Source: Cliona cf. orientalis
Lineage: Eukaryota > Porifera > Demospongiae > Clionaida > Clionaidae
DNA: 64,000 nucleotides
Direction: 5' to 3'
Assembly (NCBI GenBank): GCA_963930775.1
Contig: OZ005692.1
Location: forward strand, 7,798,135-7,862,134
Below, piece by piece: positions 12,401 to 21,983 of this stretch (position 1 is the first letter of the stretch; every line of letters begins with the position of its first letter). The position numbers were made by a program, and so were the translations under genes. The notes beneath the pieces were generated by a model. The model did no database searches and was not told where the DNA came from. It saw only the letters and a list, made by a program, of their open reading frames with translations.

Positions 12401-12965
12401 GTTGCATGGTGGACCAGTGCAGAGTGAGAACAATCAAAATGCCTTTGACACTATTATGTTTGTATTCCACTGTGCAGTGTACACACTTGATTTTTTTTGC
12501 TGTTTGTGTTCATTTGTATTTCAGGTCTTGTATACGTGTCATCATGTGTAATAATAACTTATGTGTTAAATTAACCTTTTTACATTATGTCAATTTAACA
12601 TACGAGAGTATGAGCATGCGTGCTGGTTTAACATACAAGGGGATAGCATGCATGCTTTATCAACACACTTGAATTTGACACACGTGTATAGTGTGCTATT
12701 TGAGGGGACAATCAAATGACACGCGAACGCGTGTTAAAATAACATGTTTATTTTTACAGTGATACACACAACTACATTGATACTATCAATAATTATTGTC
12801 ATTATGACTGTGATTATCATGATTGTACATGTATGCAGCAACTATGGAGTGAAATCACTGAACCACTTCACTCGAGAAGGATTGGAACAAATAAAGAAGG
12901 CAGTGAGAGAAAGAAACTCAGCAGAAGATATGACTGAACTGAAATTGATCACACCATTAGTCTAA
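3450..12965 (+). CDS. NLR immune receptor: Death - Pro/Gly-rich linker - NACHT - LRR
   Basis: I reconstruct 14 exons: 3450-3480, 4800-5078, 5221-5436, 5504-5656, 5721-5822, 6174-6257, 6320-6397, 6453-8124, 8192-8263, 8453-8527, 8971-9045, 9207-9278, 10313-10402, 12839-12965. Every junction has GT/AG ends and the phases agree throughout (phase 1 up to the NACHT exon, phase 2 after it), giving a 1,041-residue protein. Residues about 11-102 form a Death domain (LGIALGLPPGELEAIR, then LLLWLRQQY). Five small exons then encode a disordered Pro/Gly/Tyr-rich linker. The NACHT domain has Walker A (EGRPGSGKTTLL, about residue 424) and Walker B (MLDGFDEY, about 500). Five 24- to 30-residue LRR exons and a short C-terminal exon follow. 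By family it is a cytosolic sensor that oligomerises through NACHT and signals through Death. No signal peptide or membrane segment is seen. The start was chosen because exon 1 (MDGTNQPKVL) matches the phase and the usual lead of sponge Death domains. Confidence 0.85.
3605..4540. mobile_element. Long-palindrome TIR element in NLR intron 1
   Basis: Left arm near 3605 (AAGGGGGGGGGATCACTCCC then ATAGGTG) recurs inverted at about 4510-4540. A second inner pair (ATTATCGACATA at about 3716 and TATGTCGATAAT at about 4302) shows that the palindrome continues inward. There is no coding capacity of note. It accounts for most of the 1.3-kb first intron. Confidence 0.65.
5277..5430 (+). repeat. 15-bp coding tandem repeat in NLR exon 3
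   Basis: About ten head-to-tail copies of a 15-bp unit (CAGCCGGGAGTCACA type) encode QPGVT/HPGVT pentapeptides in the linker between the Death and NACHT domains. Units alternate between GGA and GGG glycine codons and CAG/CAT first codons. The array keeps frame and lies inside an exon with good splice sites. Its last units drift (QLGVVQLGVAQ). Such an array could vary in length between individuals. Confidence 0.85.
5832..6022. mobile_element. 191-bp MITE in NLR intron 5
   Basis: The ends TACCGTAAATCGCGAATATT and its imperfect inverse (AATATTCACGATTTACGGTA) bound a non-coding body. It sits wholly between a donor at 5823 and the acceptor at 6173. The TACCGT start is shared with the larger elements at 19,781, 25,183, 44,205 and 32,783. 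Confidence 0.8.
10469..12761. mobile_element. 2.3-kb CACTGTAAAAA-ended element in the last NLR intron
   Basis: The ends are CACTGTAAAAATAAGTGTG and, inverted, CACTGTAAAAATAAACATG. About 200 bp inside each end is packed with GTGTGTTA/TAACACAC-type motifs, the usual look of subterminal transposase-binding repeats. The core holds a separate 695-bp palindrome. No transposase is found, so it is non-autonomous. CACTG termini recall CACTA/EnSpm elements, but I could not confirm a target duplication and leave the family open. Confidence 0.75.
11512..12206. repeat. Palindrome with about 235-bp arms
   Basis: 11512-11742 and 11966-12206 are inverted copies differing at scattered positions, with a spacer of about 220 bp. 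They share, for example, CCCGTTGCTATAACA / TGTCATAGCAACGGG and GGAGTCCCTACTCTAAACG. Both arms give similar open frames on opposite strands, which the symmetry explains without any gene. This is probably a fold-back element nested in the CACTG element. Confidence 0.8.
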
Positions 12966-13654
12966 CCACTGCCACTATCATGCCGCTAAACTAGTCCCCA
13001 GAGCCGACTACACGTGACATTGTAAGTGTTGTATCAGTTACATATTATAGCACAAAGTCATGCATTATAATTATCTGTGCAATAACCGTTCACAAGCAAG
13101 CCCACAAGGTTATACCAATTATTTTTGTATATTATGAAAGCTTGACCGCATGCCCAGTAGCTGCATAAGCTTAATGGTTCACATGGTAAAAGGTCAGTAT
13201 ATAGTGCGTACACAGTCACATATAGATGTCGGCACCTCGATCGCAGAGATGGCGTCTGAGACCGACTCTCGACCTCGACACTGACAATTTTCAATCACAG
13301 GAGACGAACTCGACAGCGCCATACAGCTCTGAACATCGAGTTGGTCGTGGCATAGCACACTATGTATGCATGCTATATATAGAGCAAGGCTAGCTTTATT
13401 TATCCACAGGATTACGTCAGCCAAGAGAATGCGTGAAGTTCGGCCGGCGGTACTTGTCAGACAAAGTAGCACTCAGCTTGTAATGTATTCGCTGGATACA
13501 TACGTCAGATACTCTACACATATACCGATTTTCAAGTCTCAGAAAGGCTCCATGAAGGCCCTGAATTTTCTGGCAATTACCTCATAGATTACACCATAGG
13601 TTTCATCATACATTACACTATAATTACCTCATAACCACTGAAAAGTAAATTGTT
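12966..13654. other. Intergenic stretch after the NLR gene
   Basis: No gene is recognisable. Short open frames on both strands lack family resemblance and splice context. A 3' UTR for the NLR gene would start here, but I see no single convincing poly(A) signal. Confidence 0.35.
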
Positions 13655-14460
13655 ACTGGGCATGTAATGAACAACTTAGACTACATCCTGAGTCCCTCAT
13701 GAGAATTATTACACCGCGCTACTGTACGCCGCCATAATTCGAACTAGGACTCATCGACAAACTGCGCATGCTCCGTATACGCGTATATTGGGGCGCGCGG
13801 CTTGAGCCGGTTGACATGACCCGGATCCGGACGTGACCTCCACCTGCGCTGCCATGTGCTTAACTGAATAGGGAAATCCCCCCGAGTGCGAACTCACCAA
13901 AGAAAGCGAACTGAGAAAATTGCCATATATAATGTATATCAATCGATAGTCCACGATCTCTTCTACGCTAGGTTCGAATTCTGGGCCCCAATAACCTTTC
14001 ATGTGCGCTAAACATTTTGAAACAGTTTCATATCAATTACATCATAGGTTTCATCATCATTTCATCATAATTTCATCATAGCGAGGGCCGAATTCTTTTT
14101 TTCTAATTGATGTAATGAAAAACTTAGACTACATCCAGAGTCCCTCTTGAAAGTATTACATCGCGCTACCGTAGGACACATTGACAAACTGCACATGCTC
14201 CGTATACGCGTATAATGGGGCGCGCAGCTTGAGCCGGTTGTCCCGGACGTGACCTCCACCTGCCATGTGCTCGACTGAATAGGGAAATTCCCCCAGAGAA
14301 TGAACTCGCTAAAGAAAGGGAACTGAGAGAATCGCCATATATCGATAGTCCACGATCTCCTCTACACTAGGTTCGAATTCTGGGTCCCAATACCCTGACA
14401 TGCGAGTTAAACATTTTGAAGCAGTCTTCACCCCAATTTCATCATCATTTCATCGTAATT
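13655..14460. repeat. Tandem duplication of an about 400-bp unit
   Basis: 13,676-14,064 and 14,124-14,450 share long stretches in direct orientation: a TAGACTACATCC start, CATGCTCCGTATACGCGTAT, CGGACGTGACCTCCACCTG, and AGGTTCGAATTCTGGG near the end. The copies differ by small gaps. GGTTCGAATTC resembles a tRNA B box, so a SINE-like origin is possible, but I see no matching A box at the right distance. Confidence 0.7.
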
Positions 14461-14680
14461 ACCTCATCAATCGGCCAAATTGGTTTGTTAATTGGGACTC
14501 TGGACGTAATTATAGCAACATTAGTGTGCAGTACTCATTTACATTGTGCAACAATAATAGATCTACCATAGATACATGTATGTGTGTAACATTTACATGA
14601 GTGTCAGTTGTAGAGGTAGCTGTCTCTCTTTGATCTCTACAGATGGCAACAAAACTAACTAATCATTATTATTAACTCTC

Positions 14681-15038
14681 TAGCCTAATCCCCAGGACAG
14701 AGGCCATCCCGGCTTTCAACATTACACAAGAAAAGCGGGATGGCCTGGAATCAGAAGTCATGTGACTGTGATTTTATCCTTACGAAGAGTATATCCTTAA
14801 AGGGTGAAAAAGTAAAGTTCAGGACATTGCCATTGAAAACGTGTAAGGCTTTGAAACTATCGAGTGATTATTTTTAAATAAAGAGCAAAAAAACCTTTGG
14901 GAATTTGAAAAAGGCTGGCTCTTCAAAGCGACCTTTGTACCTGTGTCATTGTGACACAAAGTCATGTGATTTCTGATACCAGGCCCTCCCGCTTTTGATT
15001 TACATTGAAAGCTGGGAGTGAGCGGGGAGATGAGGCTA
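14681..15038. mobile_element. TAGCCT-ended non-autonomous element
   Basis: TAGCCTAATCCCCAGG at the left is answered by the inverse of TAGCCTCATCTCCCC at the right. It belongs with the elements at 43,447 and 2394 by its ends. The flanking octamers do not match, so the target duplication has decayed or the ends are slightly misplaced. No coding content. Confidence 0.6.
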
Positions 15039-15070
15039 CTGTAATAATGTATGAGATGCATAACTCTTAC

Positions 15071-16957
15071 CTGATCATATTGGTAAGGTGCTGGGTTGCT
15101 CCTGGCCTGGGAGTGAGAGGGAGGAGGAGGGAGAAACGACTGACAATCATCACTAGAGACTCCACCGTGGGAAGGGGGTGTGGCATAGTGAGGGGAGTGG
15201 GAGGGGCCAGAGGGAGAAGGAAGGGCACTCCATCGAGATGGAGAGGGACCTGTATAATTGGGGCGAGCCCCACATAAACGGTACAGCTGTGCGCAAATTA
15301 TATATTATATATTATATATTATGGTACGTCGGTCACGCGAAATTATATCCCCAGCATGGCTCTATAGATATAAACGCGAAATATTCTACTACACATTGTC
15401 ATGCCTGGGCTATACAGGCCGTATATAAGTCGTTCTAATTTAGCAAATTGCAAATTTACACTCGTGCCTGCATGTATTGCAAGCTAGCTACCATTGGTAT
15501 CAAGCTATACCATCACGGCGCCGGGCTCCGAAGGAGGAGAGAGCGAGACAGAGCTCGTCGTCAGCTCAACAGCGCAAGGATCAGCTAAGAACGCGATAAA
15601 GATAGACGTATTACTAACTGACTCTGACACATGATAGAGGCAGCTAATTAAATCAAGTTTTCTCTTGACTGTTGGCAGACACTATGTGGAGGGAACTATC
15701 ATGCAGCTGTATAGGCCTGCACGGCACTATGAGACTGTCTGTCATTGTCTGCTTGGATATGTGTCAGTGGTCTTCATGATCTATTGTGCTATAGCTTTGT
15801 TAAAGTTTTCAAGTCTCAGCTACTGACAGAGACTTTTAGAGGCTCAGCTCAGGCTCGCCCCAAACAGGCCCTGCATGACACTAGTTATAGTATGGACACA
15901 ATCATTAATGATGAAGCACGCCAGCCAGTACTATTAAGTTCTATAGTGTTGGTCATGTAGAAATAATTAACTCACCACTCTGTCTTCTCCATGGAGACTG
16001 CTGACCAGACCACTGCTCATCATACCCACCACTGTAGCTCCATGAACTTTGACCTCTTCTCGGACTTGCAGCATACCCACTGGCACCACCTGACGACCGT
16101 GACTTTCTCTGCCCCTGCTCATAAGGACTTGACGAGTTGCATTCCATCTCCCCTCCCCCTTCTCCTTCTCCTTGCCTATAGTATACATTCTGTGGCTGGT
16201 CCCTGGCCCAGCTGTTGTAGCTGTTGCCACTGTGACTTGGTGAGTTATAGTAGCCTCCTCCTCCATAGGCTGAGCTCGGTGAGGGAGCCAGTCCACGGAC
16301 GCCATGGCTCTCTCCTTGAGAGCTGTAGCACTCACCACCTCTCTCTCTTCCTCCTCCACTGCTCTGATGAGGGGAACCAGCATCACTGCCTCCTAAGGAA
16401 TGCCTGTACATGTGTGTGGAAAATGCTTGAAATCGACAAAATCTGTATTTCTACTGTTCTCACTCTCCTTTCAGTGTCTATTTCATAATTTCACTCAAGA
16501 GCTAGGGGCATATGCATAGTGCTAATTCCAGGGAGAGGGATAAATGCAAATTGGGGGGGGGGGGGGGGGGGGGGGGTCAAAACCTATTCTTCCTATTTTG
16601 GTATTTTTGGGGATGGGGATTCAAAGGAAAAGCCTGGTTCAAAATCACATGCTAGCTAAAGCTAAGAAGCTTATCTTGACAAATCCATGAACAATGCAGC
16701 AGTTCCTACAATACACTCAGCCCACAATTAAAACCAGCCAGTCCCCTTTCTCAGGCCTCACCTGATCATTCCGCTGGCCGGCTGCATGTGGTGTGCTGTA
16801 GCTCCTGTGGGGACCCTCTCGCTGACTAAAGCCTACATGTATCTGAGGCTGATAGGGACCCAGCACTCCTTGTGTCCGTGGTGGCATGGTGACGCTGGGG
16901 AGGAGCTTGGCTTCAAAGATGTAGTCATCAGGATAGTGAGGGTCTCTGAAGCAAGCA
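15071..16957 (-). pseudogene. XRN2: XRN2-like C-terminal exons without the rest of the gene
   Basis: Three minus-strand exon-like blocks keep GT/AG borders. 16,957-16,762 encodes ACFRDPHYPDDYIFEAKLLP, which fits the FRDPxxxxDYIFKAxxLPG segment of XRN2. About 16,391-15,976 is Gly/Ser/Tyr-rich (SGGYDEQWSGQQSPWRR). 15,249-15,071 is Pro/Ser-rich and ends YQYDQ before a donor. The last two join in phase 1; the first ends in phase 0 and does not join the second cleanly unless an internal acceptor is used. XRN2 is a nuclear 5'-3' exoribonuclease of about 950 residues acting in transcription termination. Its catalytic N-terminal half is absent here and no terminal exon is seen below 15,071. I read this as a partial duplicate rather than the working gene. 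Confidence 0.55.
16553..16576 (+). repeat. Poly(G) run of 24
   Basis: An uninterrupted G run. Similar runs occur near 22,730, 28,050, and as C near 51,590 and 58,480. They could form G-quadruplexes and are also places where the assembly length may be wrong. Confidence 0.9.
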
Positions 16958-17702
16958 CTGCAATGAGAGAGATATTATTTTAGCCAAGACTCCTCAATTT
17001 GGTAGCAGTATACATGTAATTATGTAATACAATGTATAATTTCAATTTTGAAAAAAATTAATGTGCTTTTCCTGGTAAATTAAGTATGTTTAATGTCACA
17101 ATCATGGGATAATGTGGCTAGCATGCTCACAAAGCATAGAGACGTAGTTCATGCACAAACAGTATCCTGCCTGGGCAAGATAGTACCGTGCGCATGCGCA
17201 GATTGGAGCGGTTGCGGAGGCCACACCCCTCATAGCAAGCAACTACTCTGGCTCCTTCAATGGCGACGTTCTCGCTTATTAATATTAGATATAGTCATAT
17301 ATAATATAATAATAATATTATTGTCAGTCAATACTGAGGATAAAATATACAAAATATACTGGTCATATACAAATTTTAATTATATTATACAGTATATTAT
17401 ATGTATATAATTTTAGTATAATATTAAATGCAAAATTCTCATAGGTGTAATCATAAGAAAGTATAACTAATATAAAGGTACGATACTGCACAGCTCTCAA
17501 AGCAAGGAGCTCCAACTAAGTGTGCAATGGCAACGTTCTCGCTGTGCTGGAACGTTGGTACCAGACTACTGACAGGTATGAACAGTGTGTATGAACATAA
17601 GGCTACCAAAGACTCAATGGACCATAATAATGCAGTAATTAATATACATCCCCATACACATAGTCCATCTACACATGCATGTATGTGTACATGTACAAGT
17701 AC
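16958..17702. other. Gap between XRN2 fragments
   Basis: No coding block is recognisable. The XRN2 segment that should join the catalytic exon (17,703) to the FRDP exon (16,957), including the conserved WYYPYHYAPFASD region, is not found here. The middle is very AT-rich (17,290-17,430). Confidence 0.4.
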
Positions 17703-17850
17703 CTGGTAGTAGTATCCTAGCACCCAGCAGAGGCCGCGGGTATACTGCTCCGCCAGGCTGCAGATAAACTTGTCATCGCTGGGTACATCATCACCTCTCT
17801 CTCTTTCTCCTCCACTGCTCTGATGAGGGAACCAACATCACTGCCTCCTA
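17703..17850 (-). pseudogene. XRN2: XRN2-derived chimeric fragment (copy B)
   Basis: 17,790-17,703 encodes DDKFICSLAEQYTRGLCWVL plus GYYYQ before a GT, a second copy of the XRN2 catalytic exon. Directly upstream on the minus strand (about 17,850-17,785) is a copy of the start of the C-terminal exon seen at 16,330-16,403 (CTCCTCCACTGCTCTGATGA on the plus strand). As in copy A at 633-945, C-terminal sequence is fused in front of the catalytic exon. Two independent loci with the same wrong order point to tandem duplication with internal loss. Confidence 0.6.
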
Positions 17851-17940
17851 AGGAACGCCTATCAGTGCAGGGTGGAGAATCAGCTTGAAATCAACACCAA
17901 CTCTACATTTTTTTTCAGTGTTTAAATCACAGTTAACGCT

Positions 17941-18410
17941 TATTACGACGCAAATGTGATCTATCAACACTTAGAAAAATTCGACAGGGAAAAAAAGAGA
18001 AAAAGTCAAAGTGTACGGCAAGATTCGAACCCGCTGTAATACGTCCCATACGTAAGAGCCCAAGCACTCGGCCACCACTGCTGTTGCTGCTGGCAGCTGT
18101 TATTTCAACTATTTTATAGACAAACCCTACACAATCCAGCCCCTCCCACACTAACCCTGCTAACCATTCACAACCCAGCCCCAAACCTCCCAGCCCCTCC
18201 AGTCCATGCACACGCAAACCCTAGAGACTAACCCTGCTAACCATTCGCAACCCATCCCCAGACCTCCCAGCCCCTCCCACACTAACCCTGCTAATCATTC
18301 ACAATCCATCCCCTGACCTCCCAGGCCCTCCCATCCATCTCATCCAGCGATCGCGGCGGCGTACGTACCGGCGTATCGTGATCGGGTCGGGATCGCATTT
18401 GCGTCGTAAC
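17941..18410. mobile_element. 470-bp TIR element inside a TOMM70-like exon
   Basis: Ends ATTACGACGCAAATGTGATC and, inverted, TTACGACGCAAATGCGATC, flanked on both sides by AACGCT (17,935-17,940 and 18,411-18,416), a likely 6-bp target duplication. The body contains the minus-strand tRNA-like head below and three copies of a C-rich unit (CCTCCCACACTAACCCTGCT type, 18,115-18,340). Terminal-repeat fragments also occur near 24,335, 36,655 and 60,305. Confidence 0.75.
18014..18087 (-). other. tRNA-derived SINE head
   Basis: On the minus strand, a B box (GGGTTCGAATCTTG) follows an A box-like TGGCCGAGTGC at tRNA spacing. The flanks do not form an acceptor stem, so a working tRNA gene is unlikely. 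It resembles the plus-strand head at 26,191. Confidence 0.65.
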
Positions 18411-18963
18411 AACGCTTTCTCATCTTCTCTCCACAAATTGTACAATACTCCTCGGAGAAGTAGGGCATGAGGTACAAACACTGCATGGCCTAGAAAATAC
18501 TCATACCATGAAATAGATTAGCTAGCTAGATATCAGAATCTGCTTACCCCTATCAATGGCATCAGTGAGTAGCCTAAAAATGCCGCGGTAGTCATCGGCA
18601 TAAAACTTTGCTGCTGCCCAAACAAATGGCTCCTCACTGAATCCTCGTAGGAGATTAGATCTAGGTCTTGGTGTCCTCTGCTCCCAAAGCATCTTTAATC
18701 TTTCTTCAGATATGTTATCTATAGAAATAAAATTATTATTCTTAGAGATTAGTTTCCGTAGTAAATGCGGTAAATCTTGCTATATTATTATGCATTGCAT
18801 GTATGGATATTTGTTTCTACTAGGAATGTGAATCGGAAGGTGCATTATACTGATAGAGTATGTGAAAGTATATTATGCTGTGAGACCTCCCCCCTCCCCC
18901 TCCCCCCCAAAAAAACAATACAATGTATTATGATCATGAGAAACTACCGTACTTAATCTAATA

Positions 18964-19525
18964 CAGTCGAGCCTCTGATAACGGACCCTCCGAGAAGTGG
19001 ACAACCTCTCTACAGCGGACAAGTGCCGTGTTACCGATTGAATTTAGCATAGTTATAGTACATTAGCAACCTCCGAGAAGCGGACGCTTCTCGATTCCGG
19101 ACAGCGGACAAAATCCAAGCTCCCACAGTGACTTTTCAATGCAAAACTGCCTCTAAATAGCGGACACCCGGAAACCACGCCCTTAAATTAACGATGCCCT
19201 GCCCACCCTTGCCGCAATCTAGGCAGTCGCAATATTATGCCGCATGCGCGATAATAATATTAGCCTTGAATCCAGGTAACGATTTTGGAGTAGCCAGTAC
19301 TTCAGAAACAAAAAAAATTCAGCCTGTGCTATGTTGACACTGAAAACAGAACATACCAACCACTTGATTATCATCTCCACTGCTCTTATCAAGCATTTCA
19401 GTGCATTTACTAACTTGTTAAGGATAATACAATCAAAATGGATTGAACCTCCGAGATAGGGACAACCTCCGAGCAAAGGACAAGAGGCCCGTTCCCAAAG
19501 TGTCCTTTGTTCGGAGGCTCGACTG
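18964..19525. mobile_element. Tigger-like MITE
   Basis: CAGTCGAGCCTCTGATAACG at the left and the inverse of CAGTCGAGCCTCCGAACAAA at the right, with TA on each side (18,962-18,963; 19,526-19,527). CAGTCGA ends plus a TA duplication fit pogo/Tigger elements. Internal CCGAGAAGCGGAC-type repeats; no transposase. Confidence 0.8.
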
Positions 19526-19780
19526 TACTACGTATGGAAAAAAAAATGATTTCAAACGCGTGCTTTTCTGGTAAAGGTTGTCAAACGCTCATATGTACAC
19601 GTTATGTGAATTCGTAAAATGCTAATTTCTTACGTTAGATTGGATCATATGTTATATTTGATTAACTACGGTATTCAGGAAGGATATATTTAGGTAGATT
19701 GGATCATACGTTGTATTCGATTAACTACGGTATTCAGGAAGGGTATCTAGGTAGTGATGTATGTACATAGCATAATTTGT

Positions 19781-20245
19781 TACCGTATGGTGGGTAATTT
19801 TCGTGGGGTCTAATTTTCGTGGAAAATCCGAAAAGGCCCTCAAAATTAATTTTTGTGATTTTAAATTTCGTGACAGCAACCAGTACAGGGGCATGGCAGT
19901 GCTGCACAAGCAATGATGTAATCGATACAGGCGCTCGCGATCTTCTTTGTTACTAAGCCATATATACATACAGAGACTTGGACAAAATTGAAATAGCATG
20001 AGATAGAAGAATATTAGTGTCAAAGACGCTATCAGCTAGATGACAGTGGCTACTATTGCTTGCTAATACTGGAAAGTGTTGGCCGCACTGCCACGATGTT
20101 TGTGGCCACGCCCATCATCATGAACTCGCATGGTACCATATCACCGTAGGCATTTATTTTCGTGGGTGGAAAATTTCGTGACTGCCAAGTCAACAACGAA
20201 AATAACGAAAATTAGCACCCCAAGAAAATTATCCGCCATACGGTA
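19781..20245. mobile_element. 465-bp TACCGTATGG MITE (complete reference copy)
   Basis: Ends TACCGTATGGTGGGTAATTT and the inverse of TACCGTATGGCGGATAATTT. It lies in an intron of the TOMM70-like remnant. The same family is seen at 25,183 (one side only) and at 44,205-45,265 (split by an insertion). Non-coding. Confidence 0.85.
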
Positions 20246-21287
20246 CAGTTTTTCATTACACTAGCTATTACCATTCCATTCAAAATATTCAAAGTAGTTC
20301 TTGACCATGTGTGTAGTTGGAGCCAAAGGACCCAGTTTCTAGGTTTATATTAAAATAGAACATTGTGACGTATGCATTGGGGCATTAAGACAATTCTCTG
20401 ACCATAAATGCTTCCTCCGCTTTTTGCTTTCCAACCTCACTCAGTATTATTGGAAAAGCATCTCCAAAGGTACTGAACTGAGAAACTTCACTCGAAACAA
20501 GTCTATAATAATATCATGAATAACATTATCTGTTCAGCAATAACCTAGCCATACAGTAAGTAATACACACACGCATACCGGTATTATTATAGTGCAAGTC
20601 TAGTAAGAACCTATGTATACCTAATAAAGCTTCACTATTCTGATCGAGGGAATGATGTGCTTTCATCCTTCGACACAGAGCCTTAACATAGCGAGGGTTA
20701 AGTTTGATGGACTTATCACATGCTTCAATAATAGAATGGAGATGATATCTCTGCACATGTGTATGGATTAAGACCTAAGTTAGTGTACGAATTACATAAA
20801 ATGATACACACATATACCTTTTGAGTTTTGTCCCTTGTTTTCAAAGCCTTTAAAATAACACTTCCTTTATCTCCAAGCCCTTTAACTCACCATTTGGTCA
20901 TACACAGCTCCCATGTTATGATGGAAGATTGCAAGGTCTTCTTTATTTTCTGTAGGGCATACGTCTATTGCCTCTTGGTAACATTTGATAGCCGCTCCTC
21001 AAATTTGTGATCTTTAAAGAAGTCATCACCCTTCTGCTTTAACACCTGTGCTTGATCCAAAGCATCCTATAATTATGGAATATGAAATGTGGATAAAATA
21101 GCAATACTGTAACAGTGACTTTAGCTGGCATGCACGTGGTACTATTACGCAATACTGTGCAATCCGTATGGTGCATTCTTGTGGCTACTATAGCTACAAC
21201 TACACTGTTGCTTGGCTTACATGACAGCTTGCAAATTTGCAACATGCAGACTAGCTATTGCTATTGCGCCAAGGGTTTTGCACTATA

Positions 21288-21970
21288 GTGCTTCATTTGA
21301 GAATCGCATTATAGGCCAAAAATTAGCATAATTTACCTTCCCCTACTACTGATTCCTTTTTGTACTTTCGTTTTAGCTATAGCTACATACATAATATTTT
21401 ATTTCACATAAAGTGCAGCTGTTACTTGATGTAATAGTCACAAAAAAATTAATTAATGTGCTTGATCCAGAGCACATTTATATTATCGAATATCCATTAA
21501 ATTTCGTCTACATGTATTATGACCTTAACAACAGTTTTGTAGTATCTGCAGTGCCCCTGGTGTCTTCAGTGTCCGTTGCCATGTTTATGAGATTCTTTGG
21601 TGACTCTATAGTCCCTGCAGTGCCTGTCATGTTCTTTGCATTATGTTTGTGTACAAGATGCCTTGGTGACAGTATATAGTGCCACTGCTTGATATTAATT
21701 ATTTTATGCAAATTGGCCCAAACACAAAATCACTTACATTAGCTATTTATGCACTAATAATAGGACATTAGAGTATGTTTCTGTACCATTTAATTTCCTT
21801 GTAGCTATAAATCGTAAAATTTATTACTTGCTAAATGTGAGTTAAGCCAACATCGCAGAAAAATATTAATATATCCATCTCCAAAATAATTGTTAGCTAC
21901 CCTGAACTTTAGGGGTAGGTAAATTATGCTAATTTTTTGGCCTATAATGCTATTCTCGAAATTTAATGCT
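21288..21970. mobile_element. TIR element with about 52-bp ends
   Basis: ATTATAGGCCAAAAATTAGC at the left and its inverse (GCTAATTTTTTGGCCTATAA) at the right lie in arms of about 52 bp. The body includes a short CCTTGGTGTC-rich tract without a gene. It abuts the next element at 21,984. Confidence 0.7.
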
Positions 21971-21983
21971 AAAAAAATCTCTA

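Larger units (their letters stand above)
18411..21066 (-). pseudogene. TOMM70: TOMM70-like TPR import receptor, broken partial copy
   Basis: Minus-strand exons with GT/AG borders: 21,066-20,891 (TPR1, VLKQKGDDFFKDHKFE, then AIKCYQEAIDVCPTENK), 20,750-20,611 (ACDKSIKLNPRYVKALCRR), 20,502-20,403 (SEVGKQKAEEAF), 18,718-18,548 and 18,480-18,411 (HALLLRGVLYNL). The stretch from KAH to VRE has exactly the 54-residue spacing of human TOMM70. By family this is the outer mitochondrial membrane receptor that passes Hsp70/Hsp90-bound preproteins to the TOM channel. Faults: one base is missing in exon 1 (after HKFE), exons 3 and 4 do not join in phase, the N-terminal membrane anchor is not found upstream, and the last exon is cut by the insertion at 17,941-18,410 with a TAA soon after. 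Two other elements occupy the 1.7-kb intron. Confidence 0.65.

Noticed and set aside
15745-15960. A plus-strand 71-codon frame as a gene
   Set aside because: No family match, no splice context, and it lies opposite an intron of the XRN2-like remnant.
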